Assembly: GCA_029851415.1 (NCBI GenBank)
Contig: CM056741.1
Coordinates: 62,176,282 to 62,240,281, forward strand
Reading direction: 5' to 3'
Origin: Eretmocerus hayati
Lineage: Eukaryota; Arthropoda; Insecta; Hymenoptera; Aphelinidae
DNA: 64,000 nucleotides
Of this stretch, positions 1-12,451 are shown in pieces (position 1 is the stretch's first letter; every line of letters starts with the position of its first letter). The position numbers and the translations under genes are program-made. Under the pieces are notes generated by a model. The model did no database searches. It saw only the letters and a program-made list of their open reading frames with translations, and was not told the origin of the DNA.

Positions 1-520
1 TGCGTATCACGTGATAACTCATGCATATGTAGAACGATACTATGGTGATACTATGAGATACCATGAATCTGGGAATTCTTATACAAACTGAGAAATCACC
101 CGTGTGATCGCTGCTAAACTCGGAAAAGTTTAGGAAGAAAACTTGAGAATCCATGAGATACTCCGCGAATATTCGTATACCAACGCGATACAATGAGATC
201 CTATGAGATACGGGAGATGAGAAAAAATTATCTTCTTGACCATCGATGGTATGGAATATCATGAGTATAATGAAGAATGTACGAGGGAGTAACAATTCCC
301 GGGTTTAGTTCCAGCGGAAACTGGCGTTCTTGGGAAGGTATGATATCGTATGACGTCTCATGAGTATTAGGTCTACGAATCAATGACATACTGTGAGATA
401 CTATGATATATGAGAACCTATGAGATACTAAAATACACTATGCGATTCACATTTGAGAAAACGGAACTACCTGATACTAATATGTTAATTTATTACGATA
501 CTGTGGCCTACGGATGGGAT
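1..520. repeat. Unit A with degenerate ATGAGATAC-type short repeats
   Basis: The words ATGAGATAC, GATACTATGAG and close variants recur many times between about 30 and 500, for example near 53, 148, 203 and 420. Spacing is irregular and there is no open frame through the stretch. It resembles an old, decayed simple tandem repeat. The same stretch is present at about 5688-6207. Confidence 0.7.
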
Positions 521-671
521 ACCATTATAAGCTCATGATGAACGATACGAATGAAATACTATCCTATACCAATACTGACGTGATTCTATACGGCACTCTT
601 CCCCCAGCGGGCAAGGTTATTATTGGGGACTTCCGCGGGAGTTTTATGGGAATTACCACTAAGTTTTTGGG

Positions 672-3174
672 GAGTTCCCCGAAATTCGTCGGATTTCCAG
701 CTTTATTAGTTCCCGCGCAAGCTTCCCGGGAAGATTTCAAACACTCCTCGATAGTTCTGGTGTTATGGCCTGCGAGTATTGGCCCCACATAGATGGCGTC
801 TATTCATTCAGAAATGCCCACATGCTGTATTCGAATGGGGAATAAAGCCTGTGTGAATGCATGTGACATCAATGCTCTGATTGATATATTTCCTCTCAGC
901 ATATCATCCCCGTTGAACAATGAAATGGAGCCAGGGCAATATGGTCGCTAAAAATTACGATGAGTTTAGAGCGAATTTCTGTCGAGTTATTGTTTTTGCA
1001 GGCACACTCGTACGAGACAAATTGACCCCGAGGACAATTAGACAAGTATCGACGTAACCATTGGATAGGACAACAGGACGAGACTTACTTCTAGACAGAC
1101 AATACCTGCTCGACTATGACTCAATTATTTGACCTTGGATTGATTTATGAACAAGAATGGTTTTCATTCGGCTGCACCAATACGAGACTGAAGTTGATTG
1201 TTACAATTCAAGAGTATAATTTATTCAACTTTAGATGCTGGTTGGGGAGGACTCCGCGATAGACAATCATATGTATATGTATAATCACGTGGTGGATTGA
1301 ACAGAGCGATTCAGCACACAAGAATAGACGAGCAACCCATAAGGATAGCATTTGAATTAGGGAAAGGGGGCTGCGGCGCCCTGAGCGCAGATGTTTTCAA
1401 CATGGGTTTCCTCTTTCACGGTTCTAAAATGCTGTGCGGCGCACTGCGAGTCCATGTTCTTACATAAGCTTGCCGTATAAAATCTGGGAAACGCTGTGCG
1501 GCGCGCTGTGAGCCAACATTTTAACATGAGCTTTCCATTTAGAATCAAGAAAACCGTGCGCGGCGCATGGGAAATGGAGCGTTTAACACGGGATCTCCAT
1601 AAGAGCTGTCGCGGCACGTCAAATCAGTTTTCAAAGGCGCATGCTCACGATTTCCCTCTCTTGTATAAATACAGCTGCTGAAGGCTGCGCCAGCTTTTTG
1701 ACACGTAACTCGATACTGTAAAGTTCTCTCAACCAGCGAGTTCACTGATTTTCAATATTGTCAAGTGTCACGTATAGAATTCGAGTAGAAGTAATCTTCA
1801 AGACAACTCACGGCTCTTGTATTTCAATACTTAATCTGGGAACCCCACGGCCTTTCAACAACCTCAACCCACAGCATTTGAGCGCACGATTGGAATTCGC
1901 GCTCTTGGAACGAGTCTGCAGAACCGAACTGGAGTGGATTGGGCTGTAAGCTTTAAAACCGCTCGGAGGAGCCACCTGTGTGCCCACCTGAAGTATAACA
2001 GATTTTGGCGTCAAGAGTGGGATTTGGATCACATCCAAATCCCGGTTTTTCAAAATATCCTATTTTCTGAAAAAAAAATCGCAGACTTGCTTCTATACAC
2101 TTATTCTTTCTGAAAACTGTAATCTTAATGAACACTAGAAATCAGACAAGAATTGGTCTTATAGAGACAGAGACTAAAAATTTAGAACATGACAATTTTG
2201 TGCATCGTCTGTTAGAACCTCACTGCGACTGCCACATTTTTCGTACTGTAAATTATACATAGAGCTTCCGCAATACGAGAAGAGATGGGGAAGGTCTCCC
2301 CTTGCTATCGTATCGGAAATTTTCACATTATCTCGATCTCATTCTCGGCGAGACCCCAATTATGATCCCGTGCCCGTATCAGTTCAGTGTATTTTCATTC
2401 TCGACGTAAAATCTGAGAATGCGCTAATAAGGTTTGATTTTGGAACATCGATCATTCCAACTAATAACACTGAAACTCTTCTTCCCATACATTTAGCCTA
2501 CGATGGCAATATAGCAATTCGCTTTCGGTCAATATAATGAACACTATGAAAAATATGTAATTGGATGTATGATATTGCTTTGACTCTCAATCGTTGGCAT
2601 GAAGTTTCAACATCCGATGTGAGTCAATGGGAGAGGAATTTAAAAACAAAAATTTATGAGAAATTCGAATTCACTCAAAACTAAATAGTATTTCAATGTC
2701 TCTAATGAACATGATCCCGGAATTGCTTCACCAAAAACGATTATTTTAGCAGTAAATGATTGAGTCCTCCAAGAATTTTCCACGAGAATGCTGACAATAT
2801 CAATGCAACATAGAGTTCGGAGTTAGACGCTCCTTCAAATTTAAATTCACCCAGAGCGGATGCGAAACAGCAGTGGAAGTTGCGTGAGGCTTCTCATCTA
2901 TTATTGTCAACAATTGCCAAGGATATGTTGTGTATTAAACCGAGATCTGTGCCACCTGACACGTTGTCTTTAAGAGCAGCTTGAGTTGCCTAATACAAAA
3001 AGTTATTCATGAAAATCTCAAACTCTTTGGCCAGAATTGGGTATTGGCCCGTGGATGGAAAGTTCATTAAGATACGAAATCTGTCAAATGTGATCTAGTT
3101 CACAATTATTAATTATTTCTATGCATCTTCAGGCTAATTCAAGTTCGGGATGATCCCTGGTGAAATTTTTTCAT
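672..3174. repeat. Repeat unit B, copy 1 (2503 bp)
   Basis: First complete copy of unit B. It starts at the shared word GAGTTCC and ends just before the next occurrence at 3175. It contains the ~62-bp minisatellite at 1370-1680 and a palindromic core at 2019-2043. The remainder (2081-3174) is AT-rich with no recognised coding or RNA gene. Confidence 0.95.
1370..1680. repeat. ~62-bp minisatellite, about five units
   Basis: Units start near 1370, 1431, 1493, 1553 and 1615 (spacings 61, 62, about 60 and 62). Each opens with a variant of GCTGTGCGGCGC followed by an AT-richer tail. Units are roughly 60-75% alike by eye. The same block is at 3873-4183 and 7057-7367. The GC-rich unit heads stand out from the AT-rich surroundings. 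Short open frames on both strands here run through the repeat and I do not take them as genes. Confidence 0.8.
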
Positions 3175-5677
3175 GAGTTCCCCGAAATTCGTCGGATTTC
3201 CAGCTTTATTAGTTCCCGCGCAAGCTTCCCGGGAAGATTTCAAACACTCCTCGATAGTTCTGGTGTTATGGCCTGCGAGTATTGGCCCCACATAGATGGC
3301 GTCTATTCATTCAGAAATGCCCACATGCTGTATTCGAATGGGGAATAAAGCCTGTGTGAATGCATGTGACATCAATGCTCTGATTGATATATTTCCTCTC
3401 AGCATATCATCCCCGTTGAACAATGAAATGGAGCCAGGGCAATATGGTCGCTAAAAATTACGATGAGTTTAGAGCGAATTTCTGTCGAGTTATTGTTTTT
3501 GCAGGCACACTCGTACGAGACAAATTGACCCCGAGGACAATTAGACAAGTATCGACGTAACCATTGGATAGGACAACAGGACGAGACTTACTTCTAGACA
3601 GACAATACCTGCTCGACTATGACTCAATTATTTGACCTTGGATTGATTTATGAACAAGAATGGTTTTCATTCGGCTGCACCAATACGAGACTGAAGTTGA
3701 TTGTTACAATTCAAGAGTATAATTTATTCAACTTTAGATGCTGGTTGGGGAGGACTCCGCGATAGACAATCATATGTATATGTATAATCACGTGGTGGAT
3801 TGAACAGAGCGATTCAGCACACAAGAATAGACGAGCAACCCATAAGGATAGCATTTGAATTAGGGAAAGGGGGCTGCGGCGCCCTGAGCGCAGATGTTTT
3901 CAACATGGGTTTCCTCTTTCACGGTTCTAAAATGCTGTGCGGCGCACTGCGAGTCCATGTTCTTACATAAGCTTGCCGTATAAAATCTGGGAAACGCTGT
4001 GCGGCGCGCTGTGAGCCAACATTTTAACATGAGCTTTCCATTTAGAATCAAGAAAACCGTGCGCGGCGCATGGGAAATGGAGCGTTTAACACGGGATCTC
4101 CATAAGAGCTGTCGCGGCACGTCAAATCAGTTTTCAAAGGCGCATGCTCACGATTTCCCTCTCTTGTATAAATACAGCTGCTGAAGGCTGCGCCAGCTTT
4201 TTGACACGTAACTCGATACTGTAAAGTTCTCTCAACCAGCGAGTTCACTGATTTTCAATATTGTCAAGTGTCACGTATAGAATTCGAGTAGAAGTAATCT
4301 TCAAGACAACTCACGGCTCTTGTATTTCAATACTTAATCTGGGAACCCCACGGCCTTTCAACAACCTCAACCCACAGCATTTGAGCGCACGATTGGAATT
4401 CGCGCTCTTGGAACGAGTCTGCAGAACCGAACTGGAGTGGATTGGGCTGTAAGCTTTAAAACCGCTCGGAGGAGCCACCTGTGTGCCCACCTGAAGTATA
4501 ACAGATTTTGGCGTCAAGAGTGGGATTTGGATCACATCCAAATCCCGGTTTTTCAAAATATCCTATTTTCTGAAAAAAAAATCGCAGACTTGCTTCTATA
4601 CACTTATTCTTTCTGAAAACTGTAATCTTAATGAACACTAGAAATCAGACAAGAATTGGTCTTATAGAGACAGAGACTAAAAATTTAGAACATGACAATT
4701 TTGTGCATCGTCTGTTAGAACCTCACTGCGACTGCCACATTTTTCGTACTGTAAATTATACATAGAGCTTCCGCAATACGAGAAGAGATGGGGAAGGTCT
4801 CCCCTTGCTATCGTATCGGAAATTTTCACATTATCTCGATCTCATTCTCGGCGAGACCCCAATTATGATCCCGTGCCCGTATCAGTTCAGTGTATTTTCA
4901 TTCTCGACGTAAAATCTGAGAATGCGCTAATAAGGTTTGATTTTGGAACATCGATCATTCCAACTAATAACACTGAAACTCTTCTTCCCATACATTTAGC
5001 CTACGATGGCAATATAGCAATTCGCTTTCGGTCAATATAATGAACACTATGAAAAATATGTAATTGGATGTATGATATTGCTTTGACTCTCAATCGTTGG
5101 CATGAAGTTTCAACATCCGATGTGAGTCAATGGGAGAGGAATTTAAAAACAAAAATTTATGAGAAATTCGAATTCACTCAAAACTAAATAGTATTTCAAT
5201 GTCTCTAATGAACATGATCCCGGAATTGCTTCACCAAAAACGATTATTTTAGCAGTAAATGATTGAGTCCTCCAAGAATTTTCCACGAGAATGCTGACAA
5301 TATCAATGCAACATAGAGTTCGGAGTTAGACGCTCCTTCAAATTTAAATTCACCCAGAGCGGATGCGAAACAGCAGTGGAAGTTGCGTGAGGCTTCTCAT
5401 CTATTATTGTCAACAATTGCCAAGGATATGTTGTGTATTAAACCGAGATCTGTGCCACCTGACACGTTGTCTTTAAGAGCAGCTTGAGTTGCCTAATACA
5501 AAAAGTTATTCATGAAAATCTCAAACTCTTTGGCCAGAATTGGGTATTGGCCCGTGGATGGAAAGTTCATTAAGATACGAAATCTGTCAAATGTGATCTA
5601 GTTCACAATTATTAATTATTTCTATGCATCTTCAGGCTAATTCAAGTTCGGGATGATCCCTGGTGAAATTTTTTCAT
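3175..5677. repeat. Repeat unit B, copy 2 (2503 bp)
   Basis: Head-to-tail second copy of unit B, identical to copy 1 wherever I compared it. It carries the same internal minisatellite (3873-4183) and palindromic core (4522-4546). It is followed by GAGTTCC at 5678-5684 and then the second A segment. Confidence 0.95.
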
Positions 5678-5684
5678 GAGTTCC

Positions 5685-6358
5685 ACATGCGTATCACGTG
5701 ATAACTCATGCATATGTAGAACGATACTATGGTGATACTATGAGATACCATGAATCTGGGAATTCTTATACAAACTGAGAAATCACCCGTGTGATCGCTG
5801 CTAAACTCGGAAAAGTTTAGGAAGAAAACTTGAGAATCCATGAGATACTCCGCGAATATTCGTATACCAACGCGATACAATGAGATCCTATGAGATACGG
5901 GAGATGAGAAAAAATTATCTTCTTGACCATCGATAGTATGGAATATCATGAGTATAATGAAGAATGTACGAGGGAGTAACAATTCCCGGGTTTAGTTCCA
6001 GCGGAAACTGGCGTTCTTGGGAAGGTATGATATCGTATGACGTCTCATGAGTATTAGGTCTACGAATCAATGACATACTGTGAGATACTATGATATATGA
6101 GAACCTATGAGATACTAAAATACACTATGCGATTCACATTTGAGAAAACGGAACTACCTGATACTAATATGTTAATTTATTACGATACTGTGGCCTACGG
6201 ATGGGATACCATTATAAGCTCATGATGAACGATACGAATGAAATACTATCCTATACCAATACTGACGTGATTCTATACGGCACTCTTCCCCCAGCGGGCA
6301 AGGTTATTATTGGGGACTTCCGCGGGAGTTTTATGGGAATTACCACTAAGTTTTTGGG
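5685..6358. repeat. Second copy of unit A
   Basis: This matches 1-671 at offset 5687. It has three bases (ACA, 5685-5687) that lie left of the window edge in the first copy. The only difference I saw is A at 5935 where copy 1 has G at 248. Confidence 0.93.
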
Positions 6359-7767
6359 GAGTTCCCCGAAATTCGTCGGATTTCCAGCTTTATTAGTTCC
6401 CGCGCAAGCTTCCCGGGAAGATTTCAAACACTCCTCGATAGTTCTGGTGTTATGGCCTGCGAGTATTGGCCCCACATAGATGGCGTCTATTCATTCAGAA
6501 ATGCCCACATGCTGTATTCGAATGGGGAATAAAGCCTGTGTGAATGCATGTGACATCAATGCTCTGATTGATATATTTCCTCTCAGCATATCATCCCCGT
6601 TGAACAATGAAATGGAGCCAGGGCAATATGGTCGCTAAAAATTACGATGAGTTTAGAGCGAATTTCTGTCGAGTTATTGTTTTTGCAGGCACACTCGTAC
6701 GAGACAAATTGACCCCGAGGACAATTAGACAAGTATCGACGTAACCATTGGATAGGACAACAGGACGAGACTTACTTCTAGACAGACAATACCTGCTCGA
6801 CTATGACTCAATTATTTGACCTTGGATTGATTTATGAACAAGAATGGTTTTCATTCGGCTGCACCAATACGAGACTGAAGTTGATTGTTACAATTCAAGA
6901 GTATAATTTATTCAACTTTAGATGCTGGTTGGGGAGGACTCCGCGATAGACAATCATATGTATATGTATAATCACGTGGTGGATTGAACAGAGCGATTCA
7001 GCACACAAGAATAGACGAGCAACCCATAAGGATAGCATTTGAATTAGGGAAAGGGGGCTGCGGCGCCCTGAGCGCAGATGTTTTCAACATGGGTTTCCTC
7101 TTTCACGGTTCTAAAATGCTGTGCGGCGCACTGCGAGTCCATGTTCTTACATAAGCTTGCCGTATAAAATCTGGGAAACGCTGTGCGGCGCGCTGTGAGC
7201 CAACATTTTAACATGAGCTTTCCATTTAGAATCAAGAAAACCGTGCGCGGCGCATGGGAAATGGAGCGTTTAACACGGGATCTCCATAAGAGCTGTCGCG
7301 GCACGTCAAATCAGTTTTCAAAGGCGCATGCTCACGATTTCCCTCTCTTGTATAAATACAGCTGCTGAAGGCTGCGCCAGCTTTTTGACACGTAACTCGA
7401 TACTGTAAAGTTCTCTCAACCAGCGAGTTCACTGATTTTCAATATTGTCAAGTGTCACGTATAGAATTCGAGTAGAAGTAATCTTCAAGACAACTCACGG
7501 CTCTTGTATTTCAATACTTAATCTGGGAACCCCACGGCCTTTCAACAACCTCAACCCACAGCATTTGAGCGCACGATTGGAATTCGCGCTCTTGGAACGA
7601 GTCTGCAGAACCGAACTGGAGTGGATTGGGCTGTAAGCTTTAAAACCGCTCGGAGGAGCCACCTGTGTGCCCACCTGAAGTATAACAGATTTTGGCGTCA
7701 AGAGTGGGATTTGGATCACATCCAAATCCCGGTTTTTCAAAATATCCTATTTTCTGAAAAAAAAATC
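6359..7767. repeat. Repeat unit B, copy 3, truncated
   Basis: This matches copy 1 from 672 to 2080 and then diverges within an A-run: copies 1 and 2 continue GCAGACTTG, copy 3 continues TGGCTTTGA. The sequence after 7767 continues into older diverged members of the ~157-bp repeat. Copy 3 therefore probably keeps the ancestral right-hand junction, and copies 1 and 2 carry the rearranged one. Confidence 0.92.
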
Positions 7768-8170
7768 TGGCTTTGATATATCTCAATCACATCCTGACAA
7801 CAACAATTCTTTTGAAATAATTTCTGCAACTTCCGTATGCATAAAAAATGATAATTTGTGAAACTTAGATTTCGATCACATCCAAATCTCGGTTTTCTCA
7901 AAATACCCTAAATTCTGAGAAAATTTGATTTTAATATGATTTAATTGTATCCCGATAATAAAATTCATTTGAAATGACCTGTGCAATTCTGTCATTTATT
8001 CAAGAAGTTAACTTAGAAGTGGGATTTGGATCGTATCCAAATCCCGTTCTTCTCAATACGCCAATTTTCAGAGAAATTTTGATTCTAATATATTTCAATG
8101 GTCTCCCGATAATAGAATTTTAATCGAAATGATCTCCGCGATTTTTCCACTCATCCAGACATCAGGTTTC
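7700..8170. repeat. Degenerate ~157-bp tandem repeat, three units
   Basis: Related cores are at 7706, about 7866 and 8021 (offsets 160 and 155). Each is followed by TTTTCAGAGAAA- and GATATATTTCAAT-like segments. Unit 1 (7706-7730) and unit 3 (8021-8045) have the perfect palindrome GGGATTTGGA / TCCAAATCCC around a 5-base centre. Unit 2 has a degraded form. The first core is also present in B copies 1 and 2. Confidence 0.8.
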
Positions 8171-8907
8171 CAAAACGTTATTTGGGTCATATACAAGCCC
8201 TGATCATTCAGATCTGGAGGAATGTCACATGCATTCTCCGCTCTTCCCACTTGCCTATACATACTCCAGACTTGAGCTGTCAATACAGACGTTGGTGAGA
8301 TTATTACATCTTTTCGCCAATCTGGACATATTATCCATAATAAGTTCTATACAAAACCATAGTTATTTGTTCGATGAGCCTTTCCTATAAGAATACTCGT
8401 AAACTCCCTAAAATGAATACAATCTGAAAATACCACCACTCATATCTTTTGATCTTGGCCTAGAAAGTATGCGATTATTTTGCCTTAACCCTCAGAAAAC
8501 TGAGATATCGACATTTTTACAAATTCTTGGTTGGGAACAGAACAAACTGAGAAAACTCAAGTAGAACCTTACCTTAAAGTATTGCCTCAAATTATCATGC
8601 TAAGTAATCTATAGTGCGAAAGACAGGAAAAAGGTCGAGTCGCAATGTTGCAGCAGCTGAAATCCACGATATTTTAACCAATTTCTCTGTATTGCTTTCT
8701 CTAAAGAGAAAGCTTTGTTTTCACCCCAGCAAAATTTTGATCAAATTTTCCACTGAAACCAATATTTTCTTCAACAAAATTTCGTTTATCTAAGAAAGCC
8801 TTAGACCATTCTCTTCCTCTCGCCAAAATCTATCAATTGTAGGTAATACTTTTCCTCTTAATGGACTTCCAAATCCGTCAGAGACTCATCTTTTCACCCC
8901 TTTGTCC

Positions 8908-8927
8908 GTGTGTGTGTGTGTGTGTGT
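8908..8927. repeat. (GT)10 microsatellite
   Basis: Uninterrupted GT dinucleotide run. Confidence 0.95.
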
Positions 8928-9909
8928 TGTTTTCTATCGGACACGCTTTCTTTTTTACTGTTCATTATATCAATTTTTGGCCTTTCACAAGTTGTACAGA
9001 ATCCGATTTCTGAGAGCCCAGTGATTTGGCAGCTTTCAGCTCCCAGTCAAATTTGATCCATGGGGTTTTTAGAGCAAAACAGCTCAAATTTCGACTCTTA
9101 ATACATAAATATCTTTTTCTCACACGGTCTCACCACGAATTGAGTCACCTGAACTATGATTTCTTCTGCATGATCTATCGATTGGTTAATACCGAAATTT
9201 TATTGAGTCTTCACAAATCTCAAATTTCCGAAAAAATCAAAATTTTCACCAAAAATTTCATTTTAACCCTTTTCAAACCCACTGCATCGTAATTCCGTCT
9301 CAACCAAACGATGGATATTGTAAGGTTATGTAAGGTTTCATTGTTCGATAAACATTTCGTGTATACTAGACAACCTCGTCAGTTATATTTTTTCTCGCGT
9401 GCTCACGGAATGCATAGTTGAAAATAAAGTGAATAAAATTTTATCATCGAATTTGCTACTGAGTCCCACCAACTCTGCACAATTTTAACAAGCAGTATTA
9501 CGATTCCGGCCAACAAAAAGCACTGGTGACGTTTCTCATTGGTATTGTTTATAGCCAAGGCAGATTCAAACAGTCCACAGCAATTGGTTATTATTATTTT
9601 TACGAGGGGCAAAAAGGGCAATAATAGATGTTGGTAAATCAAATATTTCGGATGATCCAACCGAATTATCAAGTTTCGCGGTAGAATGTAAAAGTGTTGA
9701 TTGTGCGAAAGTTTTCTATTGATCATTCTACCTAAATACTCGGATTTCGATGAAAATACGTTGTCATACACATTTCCACAGTTCGAATATGGTTGGGGTT
9801 CCATACTCGAGAGAAAAAGCGACAACTTCATGACGTTACTTAGTTGTTTTGGTCGTCCATCCCATAATTTTCATTCGTTTCTTCACCCCAAATTTCTTGC
9901 TATGTTCTG

Positions 9910-9924
9910 CCCCCCCCCCCCCCC
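9910..9924. repeat. C15 homopolymer
   Basis: Fifteen consecutive C in AT-rich surroundings. It is unusual in length and could also be a sequencing-length error site. Confidence 0.95.
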
Positions 9925-10499
9925 TAAAATTTCTGAACTCCGAATAATTGTGTTGTCAAGAAATTTATTCTTTTTGAAGCTCAAAATCCGCAGTTTTTCA
10001 AATTTCTGTAAAATTTGCATATCAAAACATGGCACCATTTCGACCGGGAGAAGATGCTTAGCTCTGGCCTGACGGACCGCTACAGGAAATAGTGATTCCA
10101 GAGCAGCTAATGGAGAATGCCGCCCGGCTCGAACATTTTATGTCCGCTGCCGTCGCATTATAAACAGAAAATCTCAGAAATGGCAGAGTATTTTTCGCCA
10201 GAGGTGTGCTACGGTTTACCGAACAGCAGCGTGTTGCACTCCTGGACACCGTCATTCGGCACAATCCTCGACTCATCCCTATTACTGTTGTCTCATCTCG
10301 AGCGTCATACGCAGGTAATCAATTGGCCTTCCTTAATTCATTTGGCGTGCACGCGACCAACGCTCAACGCTCAATAATGCTCGCATGCTTGAGAAAGTGA
10401 CTTATGCCCGTAGCGTATCATTCTCACTCATTTCTTGTCCTTCCTATACATACACTCGTGATATGCAGGTAAATATTATTGAGCAGAGGCAAGTTTATT

Positions 10500-10583
10500 A
10501 GCACCCGGATACATCTCAATTTTTCAAGCTCAGCCGCGAGACCTTACATCATTTCCTACAAGGACGCTTGATTTCGATCAACT
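10500..10583 (+). pseudogene. Possible PIF/Harbinger-type transposase scrap
   Basis: One frame reads QFFKLSRETLHHFLQGRL and then stops. This resembles the conserved FRMSRxTFxxLL helix near the start of Harbinger-type nucleases. Upstream (10,050-10,400) there are GC-richer short frames that do not connect to it cleanly. The likeness rests on about 15 residues, so the call is weak. A chance match, or a remnant of another gene, remains possible. Confidence 0.3.
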
Positions 10584-11385
10584 GAAATTCGACCGCGGCC
10601 GGAAAATTTCACTTAAAACGAGGCCTGGTGTACGAATATCTGATTTGCATGATTGAGAAGGAGAGGCAAGTTATGATTCTCATTCGACGAGCATTCGGGG
10701 ATGTGTTACTTTCTTCTGTTCGTAGGGAGTGTTCAAATTCACAGGTTCTACTGTATCTCAAATATTTCAATTCCATATGGAATTTTGTCAGCAGAAATTG
10801 ATAAATTGTGATGATAATTGAAGAGCCTATTGATATTTGTTCATTCCGCAAATACCTGTGTTACAACCACGTCCATTTGTACTTACGACACTTTTTTACT
10901 GTGTAAGTTGTCACAGAATCATGGCTTGGCTTGAGGCTGGATACACAAAGCGCGAAGCCAGTGCACTTTCGTTTGTTATCCTGTGTAATCGCGAAATGGT
11001 GAAATAACGCAAGCGAGATGAAAGCTTTCCTTAAGAAAATCCGGATTTTCACTCCACTATCAGATAAAGAATAGCCAATTTACTGCAAGATCAAGTTTTC
11101 ATTGTTTTTGGACGAGCATTTCACCTGTTCTTGGAACCTCAAAGTCGTCTGCGATTTTCCTGAGTCCAACCTAATGGTGGTTACGTACTCTTTCACTACA
11201 GGAATATTGGTTTTTATATGCCGGGTAATCGCATTTCGACTCATTCCCGGTTGTTTCTTACTATGTACGGCAGTGTGACATGCCTATCTATTCCGAGCCG
11301 AGACAAAGGGCAGTCTGTCTCCATGAAGAGTCTACCAGTCTCTTTTATGCCCCGCCAGTAGATTGCAACAGAATAATTGGACCAT

Positions 11386-11603
11386 GTACACTCGACGGAC
11401 ATTGTATCTGCCCAAATCTGAAAATGCTCTCTCGTCCCTGCGCTGCTGTGTCAATCCAAATCAGACCGTTTGCGGTGTTCTGATGATCGTGACTGTATAC
11501 TTAACCCATCAGAATTGAAAGCCGATCTTGAAATTCCAAATAGCAGCTCAGGGATAAGAAAGCTTTTTCAGATTTGGGCAGATATAATGTCCGCCGAGTG
11601 TAC
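11386..11603. repeat. Inverted repeat with 62-bp arms (foldback)
   Basis: Arm 1 (11386-11447) and the reverse complement of arm 2 (11542-11603) differ at 7 of 62 positions by my count, with a 94-bp spacer. Both contain ATCTGCCCAAATCTGAAAA. Because of the inversion, short open frames on opposite strands end in the same peptide (ICPNLK). No target duplication is evident. Confidence 0.85.
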
Positions 11604-12443
11604 AATTACAAGGCTTGTCGCGAAGATGCGCGGGAGGTGAGTTCTGCGATACCAATGCAAATTTTCTCCGGGCCCAGACAGTAGTTCGTTTGCAGACAGA
11701 TCGCCGTCTGGCTGGGGCCCGGGGGAATCCGGTGCACATCGCCTGATACTTTCCCTTGCGCAATTCAAGATATTGGTGGATAAAGGTAGGGGATGAAGGG
11801 CCAGCTGCGCTCTTCATAATTTTGTATAGATGGAGCACAAAACATACCTGCAACTCAATTTGGTGATTGACACCTTCTATGTCAGATCGCGAGTCTTTGC
11901 CGTGAGCCTGTGTGCTTCGTTCGTCGCGAACGTCACGTTTGGTGCTGTGTGTGGACAATGTCAGCGAGACAGAAGTCAAAGACTACCTCCGCTGTCCAGG
12001 AGTGTTCTGTTCAGTAACCATCGCAGACCGAAGATGGACGTTGGGTAAGCGTCAGCAGTGTATAACTGATTAAGACGACACTGATGTCTGCTAGGCTCAA
12101 GCGAAGGCGATTGTGGGGAAAGAGAGACAATGACTACGTACAGCCAACACGCATCTAGTCGCCTGTGGAATGAAATGTTCGGAGGCTGAACATCAAGGAC
12201 ACGCGTAAAAGCAGTAAGAGTTTTCGAAATTTTCACGCATGTGGTGGCTGAAATCAAGCATGCAAGGATGGGTTTTCGTCTTTTTATTCCGGTAATCAGA
12301 TTGACTCCTGCATTGTTTCGAATATGCCCAGATAGGGTAAGATCCTCTTTGCTTCAGTGTAGCGAAGTTAACTACCATGATATATTTTATCTCAACCCAA
12401 TTTGAAATTTGAAAAATTAGAGACTGAAAACTCGTGGGCCACC
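11604..12443. other. Non-genic stretch before the hAT insertion
   Basis: No recognised gene, repeat or motif. The short frames on both strands overlap each other and match no family I know. Confidence 0.5.
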
Positions 12444-12451
12444 CGTCGAGG
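12444..12451. repeat. Left target-site duplication of the hAT element
   Basis: CGTCGAGG, identical to 16264-16271. It marks the 8-bp target duplication and fixes the element's left border. Confidence 0.95.

Larger units (their letters stand above)
1..7767. repeat. Tandem array A-B-B-A-B' (2503-bp unit B, 5687-bp higher-order unit)
   Basis: Position 1 onward recurs at 5688 (offset 5687), and 672 onward recurs at 3175 (offset 2503) and at 6359. The layout is A (1-671), B1, B2, a second A (about 5685-6358) and a truncated B3 that ends at 7767. The short word GAGTTCC lies at 672, 3175 and 5678, so the 2503-bp duplication joined two sites that shared 7 bp. By eye the copies are identical except G at 248 versus A at 5935. 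No protein family was recognised. The short open frames inside recur only because the DNA recurs. The array may be cut by the left edge of the window. Confidence 0.95.
8171..10040. other. Non-genic stretch
   Basis: AT-rich sequence with scattered short open frames, none with a recognisable domain. It contains a (GT)n run at 8908-8927 and a run of 15 C at 9910-9924. The longest frames (around 9400-9830 minus and 9700-10072 plus) overlap each other on opposite strands and look like chance. Confidence 0.6.

Noticed and set aside
1357..2135. Several overlapping open frames of 60-86 codons that recur three times in the array
   Set aside because: They recur only because the DNA is tandemly repeated, overlap on both strands, cross a minisatellite and resemble no protein.
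9403..10072. 142- and 123-codon frames on opposite strands
   Set aside because: They overlap each other, contain the C15 tract or low-complexity sequence, and show no domain.
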